Positions 23,053 through 30,149 of a stretch of DNA of 33,648 nt are shown here, one piece after another; within the stretch, counting starts at the first letter, position 1, and every line of letters starts with the position of its first letter. Position numbers and translations under genes: made by a program. The DNA comes from Verrucomicrobiales bacterium (GTDB lineage Bacteria > Verrucomicrobiota > Verrucomicrobiia > Limisphaerales > JAYPXF01): positions 1 to 33,648 of the forward strand of contig PBAL01000056.1 of NCBI GenBank assembly GCA_002715965.1, given 5' to 3'. The notes under the pieces are model-generated. The model saw only the letters and a program-made list of their open reading frames with translations, did not search any database and was not told the DNA's origin.

Positions 23053-24906
23053 TTACTTGTATATCATGTCGGCGACAGTGTGTCCGGCCGGGATGAAGGG
23101 GAGAACGTGTTCAGTGTAGGGCACAATTACGTCGAGGAGGTAGGGTTCATCCGCATCGAGCATGCGTTGGATGGCACCCTTGAGGTCCTTCAGATACATC
23201 ACGCGTTCGCATTTCACGTTGTAGGCCTCGCACATCTTCACGTAATCGGGGTAGATGTTTTCGCGGGCATCGGGATCACCGAGGTAGGTGTGGCCGCGAT
23301 TGCCTTCGAAGAAGCGGTCTTCCCATTGAACGACCATGCCGAGATGCTGGTTGTTGAGGACGATTGCCTTGGCGTTTATTCCTTCGATGTGCGCGGTGGC
23401 TAGTTCCTGCACGTTCATGAGAAACGAGCCGTCGCCATCGATGTCCACGACTTGTTTATCAGGGCAAGCGACCTTTGCACCAAGAGCGGCCGGGTAGCCG
23501 TAACCCATTGCCCCGAGGCCTGCGCTTGTGAGTAGTTGGCGGGGGAACTTGTAGCGGTACCATTGGCCGGCCCACATTTGATGCTGGCCGACGCCGGTGG
23601 TTATGATCGCGTCGCCGTCGGAGAGTTCGTAGAGCATCTCGATGGCCTGCTGCGGGAGGATGACTTCTTTTTCCTGGCCGGTGAGGTGGTCTTTCATATG
23701 GTCGGAATTGGCGACTTCCTCAGTGACGGAATAACTGAAGGGCGCCTTGTCTTTCCATTTGGCGACCTGGTCCAGCCAAGGTCCGAAACTCGACTGAATG
23801 GGGTTTTTCTCGATCAACTCATTCAACCGGTTCAGCGCATATTTGATATCGCTCACAACCGGCAGGTTCGCGGACTTGTTCTTGTTGATCTCGGAGGCGT
23901 CGATGTCGATGTGGACGATCGTTCCCTTCTCACAAAACTTCTCGACCTTGCCGGTAACGCGGTCGTCGAAGCGCACCCCAAAGGCGAGCAGAAGATCGGC
24001 GCCGTCGGCAACCTGTTGTTTCTTGCCGTCCACTTCCTGAAATTCACCGCTGACGGCCCAGTTGGCATACGCCGAACCATGCATGCCCAACCAACGAAGC
24101 GAGCGTTCATGATTTTCCGGAAACGCACCGACGCCCATGATGGTGGTGGTGACGGGAATCTTGGTGGCTTCGGCAAACTTGCGGAGTTCCTCGGAGGCTC
24201 CCGCGGTGATGATTCCGCCACCGCAGTAGAGGACCGGACGTTCGGACTTCTCAATCAAGCCGATGATCTCATTGAGCGCGATGTCGCTGGCTTTGCGATC
24301 GGGATTGTAGCCCCGGATGTTCACCTCGGCCGGGAACTTCGGCTGGGTCTTGGCCATCTGGATGTTCTTGGGCACATCAACGATCACAGGTCCCGGCCGG
24401 CCGGTTGTTGCGACATGGAAAGCTTCCTTGATGACACGGGGGATGTCGTTGACGTCAGTAACGAGGTAGCTGTGTTTAACCACCGGAAGGGTCATGCCGA
24501 AGAAGTCGGTCTCTTGGAACGCGCCTTTGCCGATCATGGCTTGGGGAACCTGACCGGTGATGGCGATGACGGGCACGGAATCCATGTAGGCATCGGCGAG
24601 ACCGGTCATGAGATTGGTGGCGCCGGGACCGGAAGTGGCCATGCAGACACCGACTTTGCCGGTTGCACGCGCATAGCCCTCGGCCATGAACACCCCGCCC
24701 TGTTCGTGGCGCGGCAGGATCGTGCGAATAGGTTTCGAGCGTGTAAGTGACTGGTGGATGATCATGCTGGCGCCACCGGGATAGGCGAAAATCGTGTCGA
24801 CTCCCTCACGCTCCAGACAGGCGACCAGGATGTCACTGCCGGTCATCACTGGCCCTATTTCGGCACGCTCGGTGGATTCAGTTTTTGTTTCTGCGGTGTT
24901 GCTCAT
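23053..24906 (-). CDS. ilvB: Acetolactate synthase large (catalytic) subunit
   Basis: 617 residues. It joins two pyruvates, or pyruvate and 2-oxobutyrate, in the first common step of valine, leucine and isoleucine synthesis, using thiamine diphosphate and FAD. The N-terminal TPP-binding domain has [15 protein letters not shown] and the catalytic glutamate in LPRHEQGG (E68), followed by [20 protein letters not shown] and [16 protein letters not shown]. The C-terminal domain has the TPP motif [16 protein letters not shown] with NNQ. The first 20 residues are a charged tail absent from some homologues. The small regulatory subunit gene ilvN is not next to it: the downstream neighbour is convergent fabI. 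Upstream, an attenuator with a valine-rich leader peptide controls it, which supports a biosynthetic rather than catabolic role. No Shine-Dalgarno sequence is obvious. Confidence 0.95.
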   Translation of the reverse strand: MSNTAETKTESTERAEIGPVMTGSDILVACLEREGVDTIFAYPGGASMIIHQSLTRSKPIRTILPRHEQGGVFMAEGYARATGKVGVCMATSGPGATNLMTGLADAYMDSVPVIAITGQVPQAMIGKGAFQETDFFGMTLPVVKHSYLVTDVNDIPRVIKEAFHVATTGRPGPVIVDVPKNIQMAKTQPKFPAEVNIRGYNPDRKASDIALNEIIGLIEKSERPVLYCGGGIITAGASEELRKFAEATKIPVTTTIMGVGAFPENHERSLRWLGMHGSAYANWAVSGEFQEVDGKKQQVADGADLLLAFGVRFDDRVTGKVEKFCEKGTIVHIDIDASEINKNKSANLPVVSDIKYALNRLNELIEKNPIQSSFGPWLDQVAKWKDKAPFSYSVTEEVANSDHMKDHLTGQEKEVILPQQAIEMLYELSDGDAIITTGVGQHQMWAGQWYRYKFPRQLLTSAGLGAMGYGYPAALGAKVACPDKQVVDIDGDGSFLMNVQELATAHIEGINAKAIVLNNQHLGMVVQWEDRFFEGNRGHTYLGDPDARENIYPDYVKMCEAYNVKCERVMYLKDLKGAIQRMLDADEPYLLDVIVPYTEHVLPFIPAGHTVADMIYK

Positions 24907-24943
24907 GTTCGTATTCAGTTACGCCAGTTGGTCGCGGGCGAAT

Positions 24944-24976
24944 AAAAAACCCACGACCGTTGCCGGCCGTGGGTTT
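24944..24976 (-). terminator. Attenuator terminator in the ilvB leader
   Basis: On the minus strand a 13-bp stem, AAACCCACGGCCG with CGGTCGTGGGTTT (one G-U pair), closes a GCAA tetraloop and is followed by TTTTTT. It lies 37 bases before the ilvB start and 16 bases after the leader peptide stop, so it would cut off transcription before ilvB. Its 5' arm can instead pair with an upstream segment of the leader. Confidence 0.9.
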
Positions 24977-24992
24977 GTCAAAATTGCTTTGC

Positions 24993-25076
24993 TCAAGCTC
25001 GACAAGTCCCAGCGGCCGGCCCGTCTACTACTACGACGAGCCCGCTGACTTTGACTTGAAGGACTACAGCTTGCAC
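24993..25076 (-). CDS. Valine-rich leader peptide of ilvB (27 residues)
   Basis: From a GTG, 27 codons end at TGA. The peptide starts MQAVVLQVKVSGLVVVV and has eight valines and two leucines after the start, including four valine codons in a row (codons 14-17: GTC GTA GTA GTA). This is the layout of branched-chain amino acid leader peptides such as E. coli IvbL and IlvL, whose translation senses charged Val/Leu/Ile tRNA. There is no Shine-Dalgarno sequence, but a promoter-like pair ends just upstream, so the message may begin at or near the GTG. Other in-frame starts upstream are only CTG or TTG. The peptide itself needs no function. Confidence 0.75.
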   Translation of the reverse strand: MQAVVLQVKVSGLVVVVDGPAAGTCRA

Positions 25077-25083
25077 GGCGCGG

Positions 25084-25112
25084 ACGTTAGTGGATGGCGG
25101 GGTGTGGGTCAA
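25084..25112 (-). promoter_or_regulatory. Candidate sigma-70 promoter of the ilvB leader
   Basis: On the minus strand TTGACC (25112-25107) matches the -35 consensus in five of six positions. After exactly 17 bases comes TAACGT (25089-25084), which keeps the first, second and last base of the -10 box. A start site about seven bases downstream would fall at the GTG of the leader peptide. Confidence 0.45.
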
Positions 25113-25234
25113 GCACAGGGTTTTTCAGGGGGCCCACCAAACACAAGAATGACAGGAAAACAGGTTGATCCGACTCAAATCGGATTCTGGGAGGACGAGG
25201 TGCAGCGCGGGATCGCTGCGTTTGTCGCAACAGA

Positions 25235-25504
25235 CTATTCGCGTTTCTTTTTTGCGGCGCGTTTCGCGGCATCCACACCTTTGCGTGCCCAATCGCAGAG
25301 GACTGTTTCGTCATCCTCCGCTCCAGCCGGTGGTTGGTAATAGGGCATCTCCATCTGCTTGCCGTTCTTTTCGTAGAGGAACGGCTCCAAGCCCGCCTCG
25401 ATAAACTCGGGTTCAGACCTTGCATCCACCTTGAGATACACCTGATCCTCGGCAACGAGGGCAAACATCAGCCCGTCGTGGCAGAGTCCCCAACCGCCGA
25501 ACAT
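25235..25504 (-). CDS. TfoX N-terminal domain protein, 5' end probably frameshifted
   Basis: 89 residues from the first in-frame ATG. MFGGWGLCHDGLMFALVAED and QVYLKVDARSE are the core of the TfoX_N domain, and YEKNGKQMEMPYYQPPAG is its usual next part; a basic tail ends the protein. The family normally starts about 25 residues earlier. Those residues are present in frame upstream (QSEYVTYLIEQLEAFGEIR), but the only suitable ATG (25580) is one base out of frame across a run of five G on the plus strand (25573-25577). Removing one base there would give MPRQSEYVTYL. It may be a sequencing error, a recent mutation or a phase-variable start. Small TfoX_N proteins are widespread and of unclear function; the competence role of full TfoX should not be assumed. 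Confidence 0.7.
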   Translation of the reverse strand: MFGGWGLCHDGLMFALVAEDQVYLKVDARSEPEFIEAGLEPFLYEKNGKQMEMPYYQPPAGAEDDETVLCDWARKGVDAAKRAAKKKRE

Positions 25505-25666
25505 CGCCTTGGCCCGGATCTCGCCGAATGCCTCGAGCTGTTCGATCAGGTAGGTGACGTATTCGCTTTGCCGGGGGCATGCAGGGAGTTTATCGCCGTC
25601 CGTTTGGTTGCCAAGTCACGGCCTGAAAGATTGCCCAAGCGCCGTCGGCTCCATAGTTTTCCCGCG

Positions 25667-26434
25667 ATGGATTCCTGGCAATTGATATTCTTGGCGGTAC
25701 TCGGCGTTGTTGCCGGGATCCTGAATGTCATAGCCGGAGGGGGCTCACTGCTGACGTTGCCGACGATGGTAATCATGGGAATGGAGGGACCGACGGCGAA
25801 CGGGACGAACCGAGTCGCAATCCTTGCTCAGAACCTCACGGCGGTGACGAGCTTCAAATCCAAGGGGTTCTCGGATTTCAAACTAAGCCTCTCACTCGCG
25901 TTGATGGCACTTCCCGGAGGCATCGCGGGAGCCTGGTGTGGCACGCTGATACGCGGGGTGTTGTTCAATCGGATTCTAGCCGGCATCATGATCGGCATTC
26001 TGATCCTGACGTTCATTCAGGAGCGCCGGAAAACAGCGGACAGGGACGGCAGCGACTCCCCCGCTCCGCCCGCCACCAAATCGCGAATGATCCTCGGGCA
26101 TGTGTGCATGATCGGGGTCGGATTCTACGGAGGGTTCATCCAGGCAGGCGTGGGTTTTCTGCTCATGGCTGTATTGAAACACGTCATGCACGTGGATCTC
26201 GTGCGGGTGAACATGCACAAGGTATTCATCATCGGAATCTACACCATCGCCGCGCTGGCGGTGTTTGTGAAGTCGGGCAACGTGCTGTGGGTTCCCGGAA
26301 TTGCCCTGGCTGTGGGAAATTCCCTAGGGGGCTGGATTGGCTCACAATTGAGCATTTCCAAGGGAGAAACGTTCATTCGGCGAGTTCTATACGTGACGTT
26401 GGCAGTGATGTCGGTGAAACTGCTGGTCAGCTGA
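25667..26434 (+). CDS. TauE/SafE family membrane transporter
   Basis: 255 residues with about eight membrane segments in two halves. LGVVAGILNVIAGGGSLLTLPTMVIMG, GPTANGTNRVAILAQNLTAVTSF and, in the second half, GFYGGFIQAGVGFLLMAVL with RVNMHKVFIIGIYTIAAL are the typical repeated motifs of the TauE/SafE (DUF81) family. Members are proposed exporters of sulfite, sulfoacetate or other organic anions. The start is the ATG that places the first helix directly after MDSWQ; the upstream open frame is antisense to the TfoX_N gene. It is divergent from that gene and followed by the proline-rich protein. No neighbour fixes the substrate, although a sulfatase is encoded about 10 kb away. Confidence 0.85.
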   Translation: MDSWQLIFLAVLGVVAGILNVIAGGGSLLTLPTMVIMGMEGPTANGTNRVAILAQNLTAVTSFKSKGFSDFKLSLSLALMALPGGIAGAWCGTLIRGVLFNRILAGIMIGILILTFIQERRKTADRDGSDSPAPPATKSRMILGHVCMIGVGFYGGFIQAGVGFLLMAVLKHVMHVDLVRVNMHKVFIIGIYTIAALAVFVKSGNVLWVPGIALAVGNSLGGWIGSQLSISKGETFIRRVLYVTLAVMSVKLLVS

Positions 26435-26505
26435 CCGGGAATTTCCGGAGGCGCAACTCTCTTTTTCCGATGGTGTTTCAGCCCAACGTGAGTAAGCTGA
26501 TCGAA

Positions 26506-27453
26506 ATGCGCCGCTGGCCTCAAATGTTCATTCTCTTCGCAATCAGCACATCGCTCATTGCGGCCAAGCCTGCTGACGCGAAAACGGTGGACGACAAATC
26601 CGAAGCCGGGCCGATGAAACAGTATGGGGTTTTTCTGGAGCGAAATCCCTTCAATTTGCAGCCGCCTCCCAAACCGCCACCTCCACCAATTGTCGAGGAG
26701 GAAGAAGAACCTCCCCCAGACGTGAAGCTCACGGGCATCTCGACGCTGTTCAACAAAAAACGGGTCTTCCTCGTCAGCCAACCCCAAGGCGAACCGCCGA
26801 AATACCTTCGCCTCGAAGAAGGCGAACGCGATGCGGGTGTGGAGGTCGTCTCGATCAACCCGGACGAAGGTACCGTGAAGGTCAAAATCGACTCCAAGAC
26901 CACCACCCTGAATTTCGAAGACCACGGCTTCAAGCCGGCGCCAGTCAAACCCAAGCCGGGCTCGCGGCCCTTGGGGCGCCCGACACTCACCCGCCCCGGC
27001 TCACGCGTGCAACCATCGCCTCAGACCCGCAAGCCGGCACTCAAACCATCAACATCCAGCCGGAGAATTCCAGCACCTCCGAAGAAGCCCGCCGCTCAAC
27101 CGCGCTCATTCAATTTCCAACGAACACCGAGAACGACTTCACCTCGCACGAGCAGCATCCAGGGAGGCGGCTTTCGGAGCAGCCAACCCCAGGCTTTCGC
27201 GGTTCCCGTGCAGGCCGTCGGTGGGGGCACCACCCGCACCATCCAGCTGAACAACCAAGTGAAACAGGCTCAACCCAAGCGAGTCGAGGTTCAGGGCACG
27301 CCAGAAGAGCGGATACTGGTGTATCTGAATCAACAGGACAAAGAAAGCGGGGTAACGCGCGTGACTTACCAGATGGGTGACAAAGTCTGGACAGCGGACA
27401 AGGTAACTCCACCGTTCCCAGTTTCAGTCAACGAGGCGCTTGGGGAAAAGTAG
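26506..27453 (+). CDS. Secreted proline-rich protein with GspC/PilP-like segment
   Basis: 315 residues from the chosen ATG (an in-frame ATG 12 codons upstream is possible). A signal-like N-terminus (MRRWPQMFILFAISTSLIAA) is followed by YGVFLERNPFNL, then a proline/glutamate stretch (PPPKPPPPP, VEEEEEPPP). Next comes a beta domain: VKLTGISTLFNKKRVFLVSQ, YLRLEEGERDAGVEVVSINPD, and VKVKIDSKTTTLNFEDHGFK. This order, with RNPF plus a short domain describing LxGI ... KxxxL ... LxxGExxxGxxVxxI, resembles the homology region of GspC/PilP-type secretion or pilus proteins. A long basic, Pro/Ser/Arg-rich linker covers about 145-240, and a small C-terminal domain ends it. The family call is tentative. 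It is alone on its strand here, and convergent with the receiver-like gene only ten bases away. Confidence 0.5.
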   Translation: MRRWPQMFILFAISTSLIAAKPADAKTVDDKSEAGPMKQYGVFLERNPFNLQPPPKPPPPPIVEEEEEPPPDVKLTGISTLFNKKRVFLVSQPQGEPPKYLRLEEGERDAGVEVVSINPDEGTVKVKIDSKTTTLNFEDHGFKPAPVKPKPGSRPLGRPTLTRPGSRVQPSPQTRKPALKPSTSSRRIPAPPKKPAAQPRSFNFQRTPRTTSPRTSSIQGGGFRSSQPQAFAVPVQAVGGGTTRTIQLNNQVKQAQPKRVEVQGTPEERILVYLNQQDKESGVTRVTYQMGDKVWTADKVTPPFPVSVNEALGEK

Positions 27454-27462
27454 CCGAAACGC

Positions 27463-27891
27463 TCAACCAGCCGTAAACTCCACTTCCCATTCACACGCTT
27501 CCCCAGGTTCCGAGGACAAGGACCGGACGTGATCGGCGAGATTCAATACGGTTTCTTCATCGGCCGAACGCGCGAAAAATCCGAACGCAGCGATACGATT
27601 ATCACGCATCAACGCGTCAGATTGCTTACGGTCACCAAAAAAAATGACCGGAGTCGTGATCGTCATACCGATTTCCTCAGCGGCCAGAATGGAGTCCGCT
27701 TCACCGTCAGCTTCCAGCTCCATCAGCACCAGATCCGGCCGCAGCCACTGCGCGCCGGTAACCGCTTCTTTGCCCGTGTTTACAGAGGCAATCACCGAAT
27801 AATCACGCCCGGAAAGCAGGCTTTCCAGACGAGTCACCTCAAACAGATCGCTCCCGGCGATCAATACCTTTGTTTTATCTAACGCAGCCAT
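27463..27891 (-). CDS. Receiver-like protein with Glu at the phospho-acceptor site
   Basis: 142 residues from the ATG giving MAALDKTKVLIAGSDLFEV; a TTG 19 codons earlier is less likely. The fold order of a CheY-like receiver is clear: KVLIAGSD for the first strand, RPDLVLMELEADGEADSILAAEEI for strand 3, TTPVIFFGD for strand 4 and AFGFFARSADEE for strand 5. Two key residues differ. The phosphorylated aspartate of LVLMD is glutamate here (LVLMEL) and the conserved lysine near strand 5 is replaced (FARS). Strand 1 keeps one acidic residue only. It is therefore likely a pseudo-receiver that is constitutively 'on' or works by binding. There is no output domain. It diverges from pta across a palindrome-rich region. 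Confidence 0.75.
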   Translation of the reverse strand: MAALDKTKVLIAGSDLFEVTRLESLLSGRDYSVIASVNTGKEAVTGAQWLRPDLVLMELEADGEADSILAAEEIGMTITTPVIFFGDRKQSDALMRDNRIAAFGFFARSADEETVLNLADHVRSLSSEPGEACEWEVEFTAG

Positions 27892-27900
27892 TTCACATCG

Positions 27901-27946
27901 CCGAACCAGTTCGGCATACTTTGGTATGCTTAGCATATCAAATGCC
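27901..27946. promoter_or_regulatory. Overlapping palindromes in the divergent receiver-like/pta promoter region
   Basis: CCGAAC-CA-GTTCGG (27901-27914) is a perfect inverted repeat. GCATAC-TTTG-GTATGC (27914-27929) and TATGCT-T-AGCATA (27925-27937) overlap each other, giving three TATGC half-sites in 24 bases, with an outer GGCAT/ATGCC pair. On the minus strand TTGATA (27941-27936) and TATGCC (27918-27913) are 17 bases apart, so the repeats fill a plausible promoter for the receiver-like gene. Confidence 0.5.
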
Positions 27947-27994
27947 AACTATTGCTTGATTGCGAATTCTGTTGTCATTCGATACTAGTCGCGC

Positions 27995-29050
27995 GTGCGT
28001 TTCATCGGTGGCGTCATCCAGAAGCTCCAGCGTCATCCCAAGCGGATCGTGTTTCCCGAGGGCGCGGAACCGCGGGTCCTTCAGGCCGCCCGGCAGTTCT
28101 TCTCGCTACAAATCGGCGCCCCAATCCTCTTGGGCGACCGCACGCGGATCAAAACCATTGCGTCGAACCTGAACGTCTCGCTCGAAGGCGTCCGCATTAT
28201 CAATCCGGAAGACAGCGAGGAACTGGGACGGTTCGTGGAGCTCTACACGCGCCTGCGTGAGGCCAAGGGAATGGACCCCAAGAAGGCGCGAGAAGCGATG
28301 CTCAAGCCAAATTACTTCGGTGCCATGATGGTGGCCATGCGCCAGGCCGACGGCCTTGTCTCGGGCACCAACGAGTCGGCCGGAAGTGTCCTTCGGCCAC
28401 TATTCCAGATCTTTCGTCGCGCCCCAGGTGTGAGTACGGCGTCCAGCTGCATGATCATGGAGGTTGAAGATTCCCGGTTCGGGTGTGAAGGAACCCTGCT
28501 CATGTCCGATTGCGGAGTAATTCCCGAACCGAATGTCGAACAACTCGCGGACATCGCTGTTTCCACCGCAGGGCTTGCGCTCCGTCTGCTCGGCGTCCGC
28601 CCGAAAGTCGCCCTGCTCTCCTTCTCCAGCCACGGCAGCGCGACACATTCCTCCGTGGAGAAGATCCAGGCCGCGACGGCATTGGCCAGAGAGAAAGCAA
28701 AGGCCTTGTTGTTGGAAGCAGACTTCGAAGGAGAACTTCAGGTCGATGCTGCGCTTGTTCCGGAAGTCGCAGGCCGCAAGCTCCCGGGTAACCCGGTCGC
28801 TGGCAAAGCGAATGTCTTGATTTTCCCGGATCTGAATTCGGGCAACATCGGCGCAAAGCTGGTTCAGCACATGGCTCGCTCAAACGCCTACGGCCAAATC
28901 GTCCTGGGACTCGACCAACCGGCGGCAGATGTTTCACGAGGCGCGAACGCCCATGACATTCTCGGGGTGGCCGGCATCGTGGGCCAACAGGCAATCGCCT
29001 ACCGCGAACTTTATCCCAAAGCAGGCATTCAATTCCCACTCATCAGCTGA
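27995..29050 (+). CDS. pta: Phosphate acetyltransferase, catalytic domain only
   Basis: 351 residues from a GTG start, the length of a single PTA_PTB catalytic domain. It converts acetyl-CoA and phosphate into acetyl phosphate and CoA. PKRIVFPEGAEPRVLQAA at the N-terminus, ADGLVSGTNESAGSVLRPLF, MSDCGVIPEPN and ALLSFSSHGSATHSSVEKI are family motifs, and FPDLNSGNIGAKLVQH with QPAADVSRGA closes the active-site cleft. Unlike E. coli Pta, the N-terminal P-loop and DRTGG domains are absent; a separate gene three bases downstream encodes a protein of that kind. ackA is not in the window. It is the first gene of a three-gene plus-strand operon ending in hisC. Confidence 0.93.
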   Translation: MRFIGGVIQKLQRHPKRIVFPEGAEPRVLQAARQFFSLQIGAPILLGDRTRIKTIASNLNVSLEGVRIINPEDSEELGRFVELYTRLREAKGMDPKKAREAMLKPNYFGAMMVAMRQADGLVSGTNESAGSVLRPLFQIFRRAPGVSTASSCMIMEVEDSRFGCEGTLLMSDCGVIPEPNVEQLADIAVSTAGLALRLLGVRPKVALLSFSSHGSATHSSVEKIQAATALAREKAKALLLEADFEGELQVDAALVPEVAGRKLPGNPVAGKANVLIFPDLNSGNIGAKLVQHMARSNAYGQIVLGLDQPAADVSRGANAHDILGVAGIVGQQAIAYRELYPKAGIQFPLIS

Positions 29051-29053
29051 GCG

Positions 29054-30148
29054 ATGAACACCGATACCCCGCGAGTTTTCATCGCCGCGACCCGGCAAAA
29101 CGACGGAAAGACCACCACCTCTCTGGGGCTGTTGGCTGAACTTCAGAAACGCTATTCCCGCATTGGATACATCAAACCCGTGGGGCAGCGATTTGTTGAA
29201 GTGGATGAAGCCAAAATCGATGAAGACACCGTCTTGATGGACAGCGTCTATAATCTCGACTGCCCGCTCATCGACATGAGCCCCATTGCGATTGAACCGG
29301 ACTTCACCCGACGATACCTGGAGCATTCAAACCGTGATGAGCTCGTCCAGAAGATCCGCAGCGCTTTTGATCGGGTGAGTTGGGAACGCGACTTTGTTCT
29401 ATGCGAAGGAAGCGGTCACGCGGGAGTGGGTTCTGTATTCGATCTTTCCAATGCGCAGATCGCGAAGGAACTGAATTCCAAGGTCGTGTTGGTAACGCGC
29501 GGTGGCATCGGCAAACCCATCGATGAAGTCACACTGAACAAGGCGCTCTTCGACGCACACGGAGTTGAGGTCATCGGCGTCATTGTGAACAAGGTGCTTC
29601 CCTACAGGATCGATCATATCGAACAACTCGCGCGCAAAGGATTGGAGCGCAAGGGACTTGATCTGCTTGGAGTGCTTCCCCACATGCCCGTGCTGACCAA
29701 ACCTTCACTTCGTTCCCTTCAAGCAGAACTGAACGCCGATGTCATCAACGCCAGTGACGGTTTGATGAACCTGGTCGAAGACGTTGTGCTCGGTGCAATG
29801 GGCGCGAACAATGCGGTGAAATACTTCAAGGCAGGCATGCTGCTGATTACACCGGGCGATCGCGAAGACATTATCTATGCGACCGCGGCTGCGCAGGACA
29901 ACGAGGAGAGCCACCTTGCGGGAATCGTCCTCACCGGAAACATCAAACCAAGCGCAACCGTCCGGCGCGTCATCGATCGACTCCCCTTCCCCGTCCTCCT
30001 CACCGAGAGAGACAGTTATCACACAGCATCCAAGGTTCATGACACGATCGTCAAGACCCAGCCTGACGACCTGCAGAAAATTGAACTGATCCGCGAACTT
30101 ATCAGCCGTCACGTGGATGTGGATCGCATCCTGAATTCCCTGAACTGA
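29054..30148 (+). CDS. BioD-like/DRTGG protein, homologue of the Pta regulatory half
   Basis: 364 residues. The first 200 form a P-loop domain of the dethiobiotin-synthetase type: VFIAATRQNDGKTTTSLGLL holds the nucleotide loop, IGYIKPVGQRF and DFVLCEGSGHAGVGSVFDL follow, with VVLVTRGGIGKPIDEV and GVIVNKVLP later. The second part, about 215-330, is DRTGG-like (DVINASDGLMNLVEDVVLGAM ... LLITPGDREDIIYATAA ... AGIVLTGNI). Fused forms of these two domains make up the N-terminal regulatory half of long phosphotransacetylases such as E. coli Pta, where they respond to pyruvate, NADH and nucleotides. Here the half is a free-standing protein encoded after the catalytic gene with a three-base gap. A complex with the pta product is inferred. 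hisC follows after one base. Confidence 0.85.
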   Translation: MNTDTPRVFIAATRQNDGKTTTSLGLLAELQKRYSRIGYIKPVGQRFVEVDEAKIDEDTVLMDSVYNLDCPLIDMSPIAIEPDFTRRYLEHSNRDELVQKIRSAFDRVSWERDFVLCEGSGHAGVGSVFDLSNAQIAKELNSKVVLVTRGGIGKPIDEVTLNKALFDAHGVEVIGVIVNKVLPYRIDHIEQLARKGLERKGLDLLGVLPHMPVLTKPSLRSLQAELNADVINASDGLMNLVEDVVLGAMGANNAVKYFKAGMLLITPGDREDIIYATAAAQDNEESHLAGIVLTGNIKPSATVRRVIDRLPFPVLLTERDSYHTASKVHDTIVKTQPDDLQKIELIRELISRHVDVDRILNSLN

Positions 30149-30149
30149 C

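Larger units (their letters stand above)
24944..25076 (-). promoter_or_regulatory. Transcription attenuator of ilvB with competing hairpins
   Basis: Four segments can be placed in the leader RNA (minus strand). Segment 1 holds CAAGCT (25073-25068) and CAAGTC (25058-25053), which can pair with AGCTTG (24999-24994) and GACTTG (25008-25003). Segment 2, GCCGGCCGCTGGG (25020-25008), pairs with segment 3, CCCACGGCCGGC (24973-24962), over 12 bp with one bulged C. Segment 3 is also the 5' arm of the terminator with segment 4. A ribosome slowed at the valine run would leave 2 and 3 free to form the antiterminator. A ribosome that reaches the stop would cover segment 2 and let the terminator form. This is the logic of classical amino-acid operon attenuation; the pairings are read by eye. 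Confidence 0.78.

Noticed and set aside
24885..25340. Plus-strand frame opposite the ilvB leader (with RPVYYYDEPADFDL)
   Set aside because: The tyrosine run is only the complement of the valine codons in the leader peptide; the frame spans the terminator hairpin and antisense parts of two genes.
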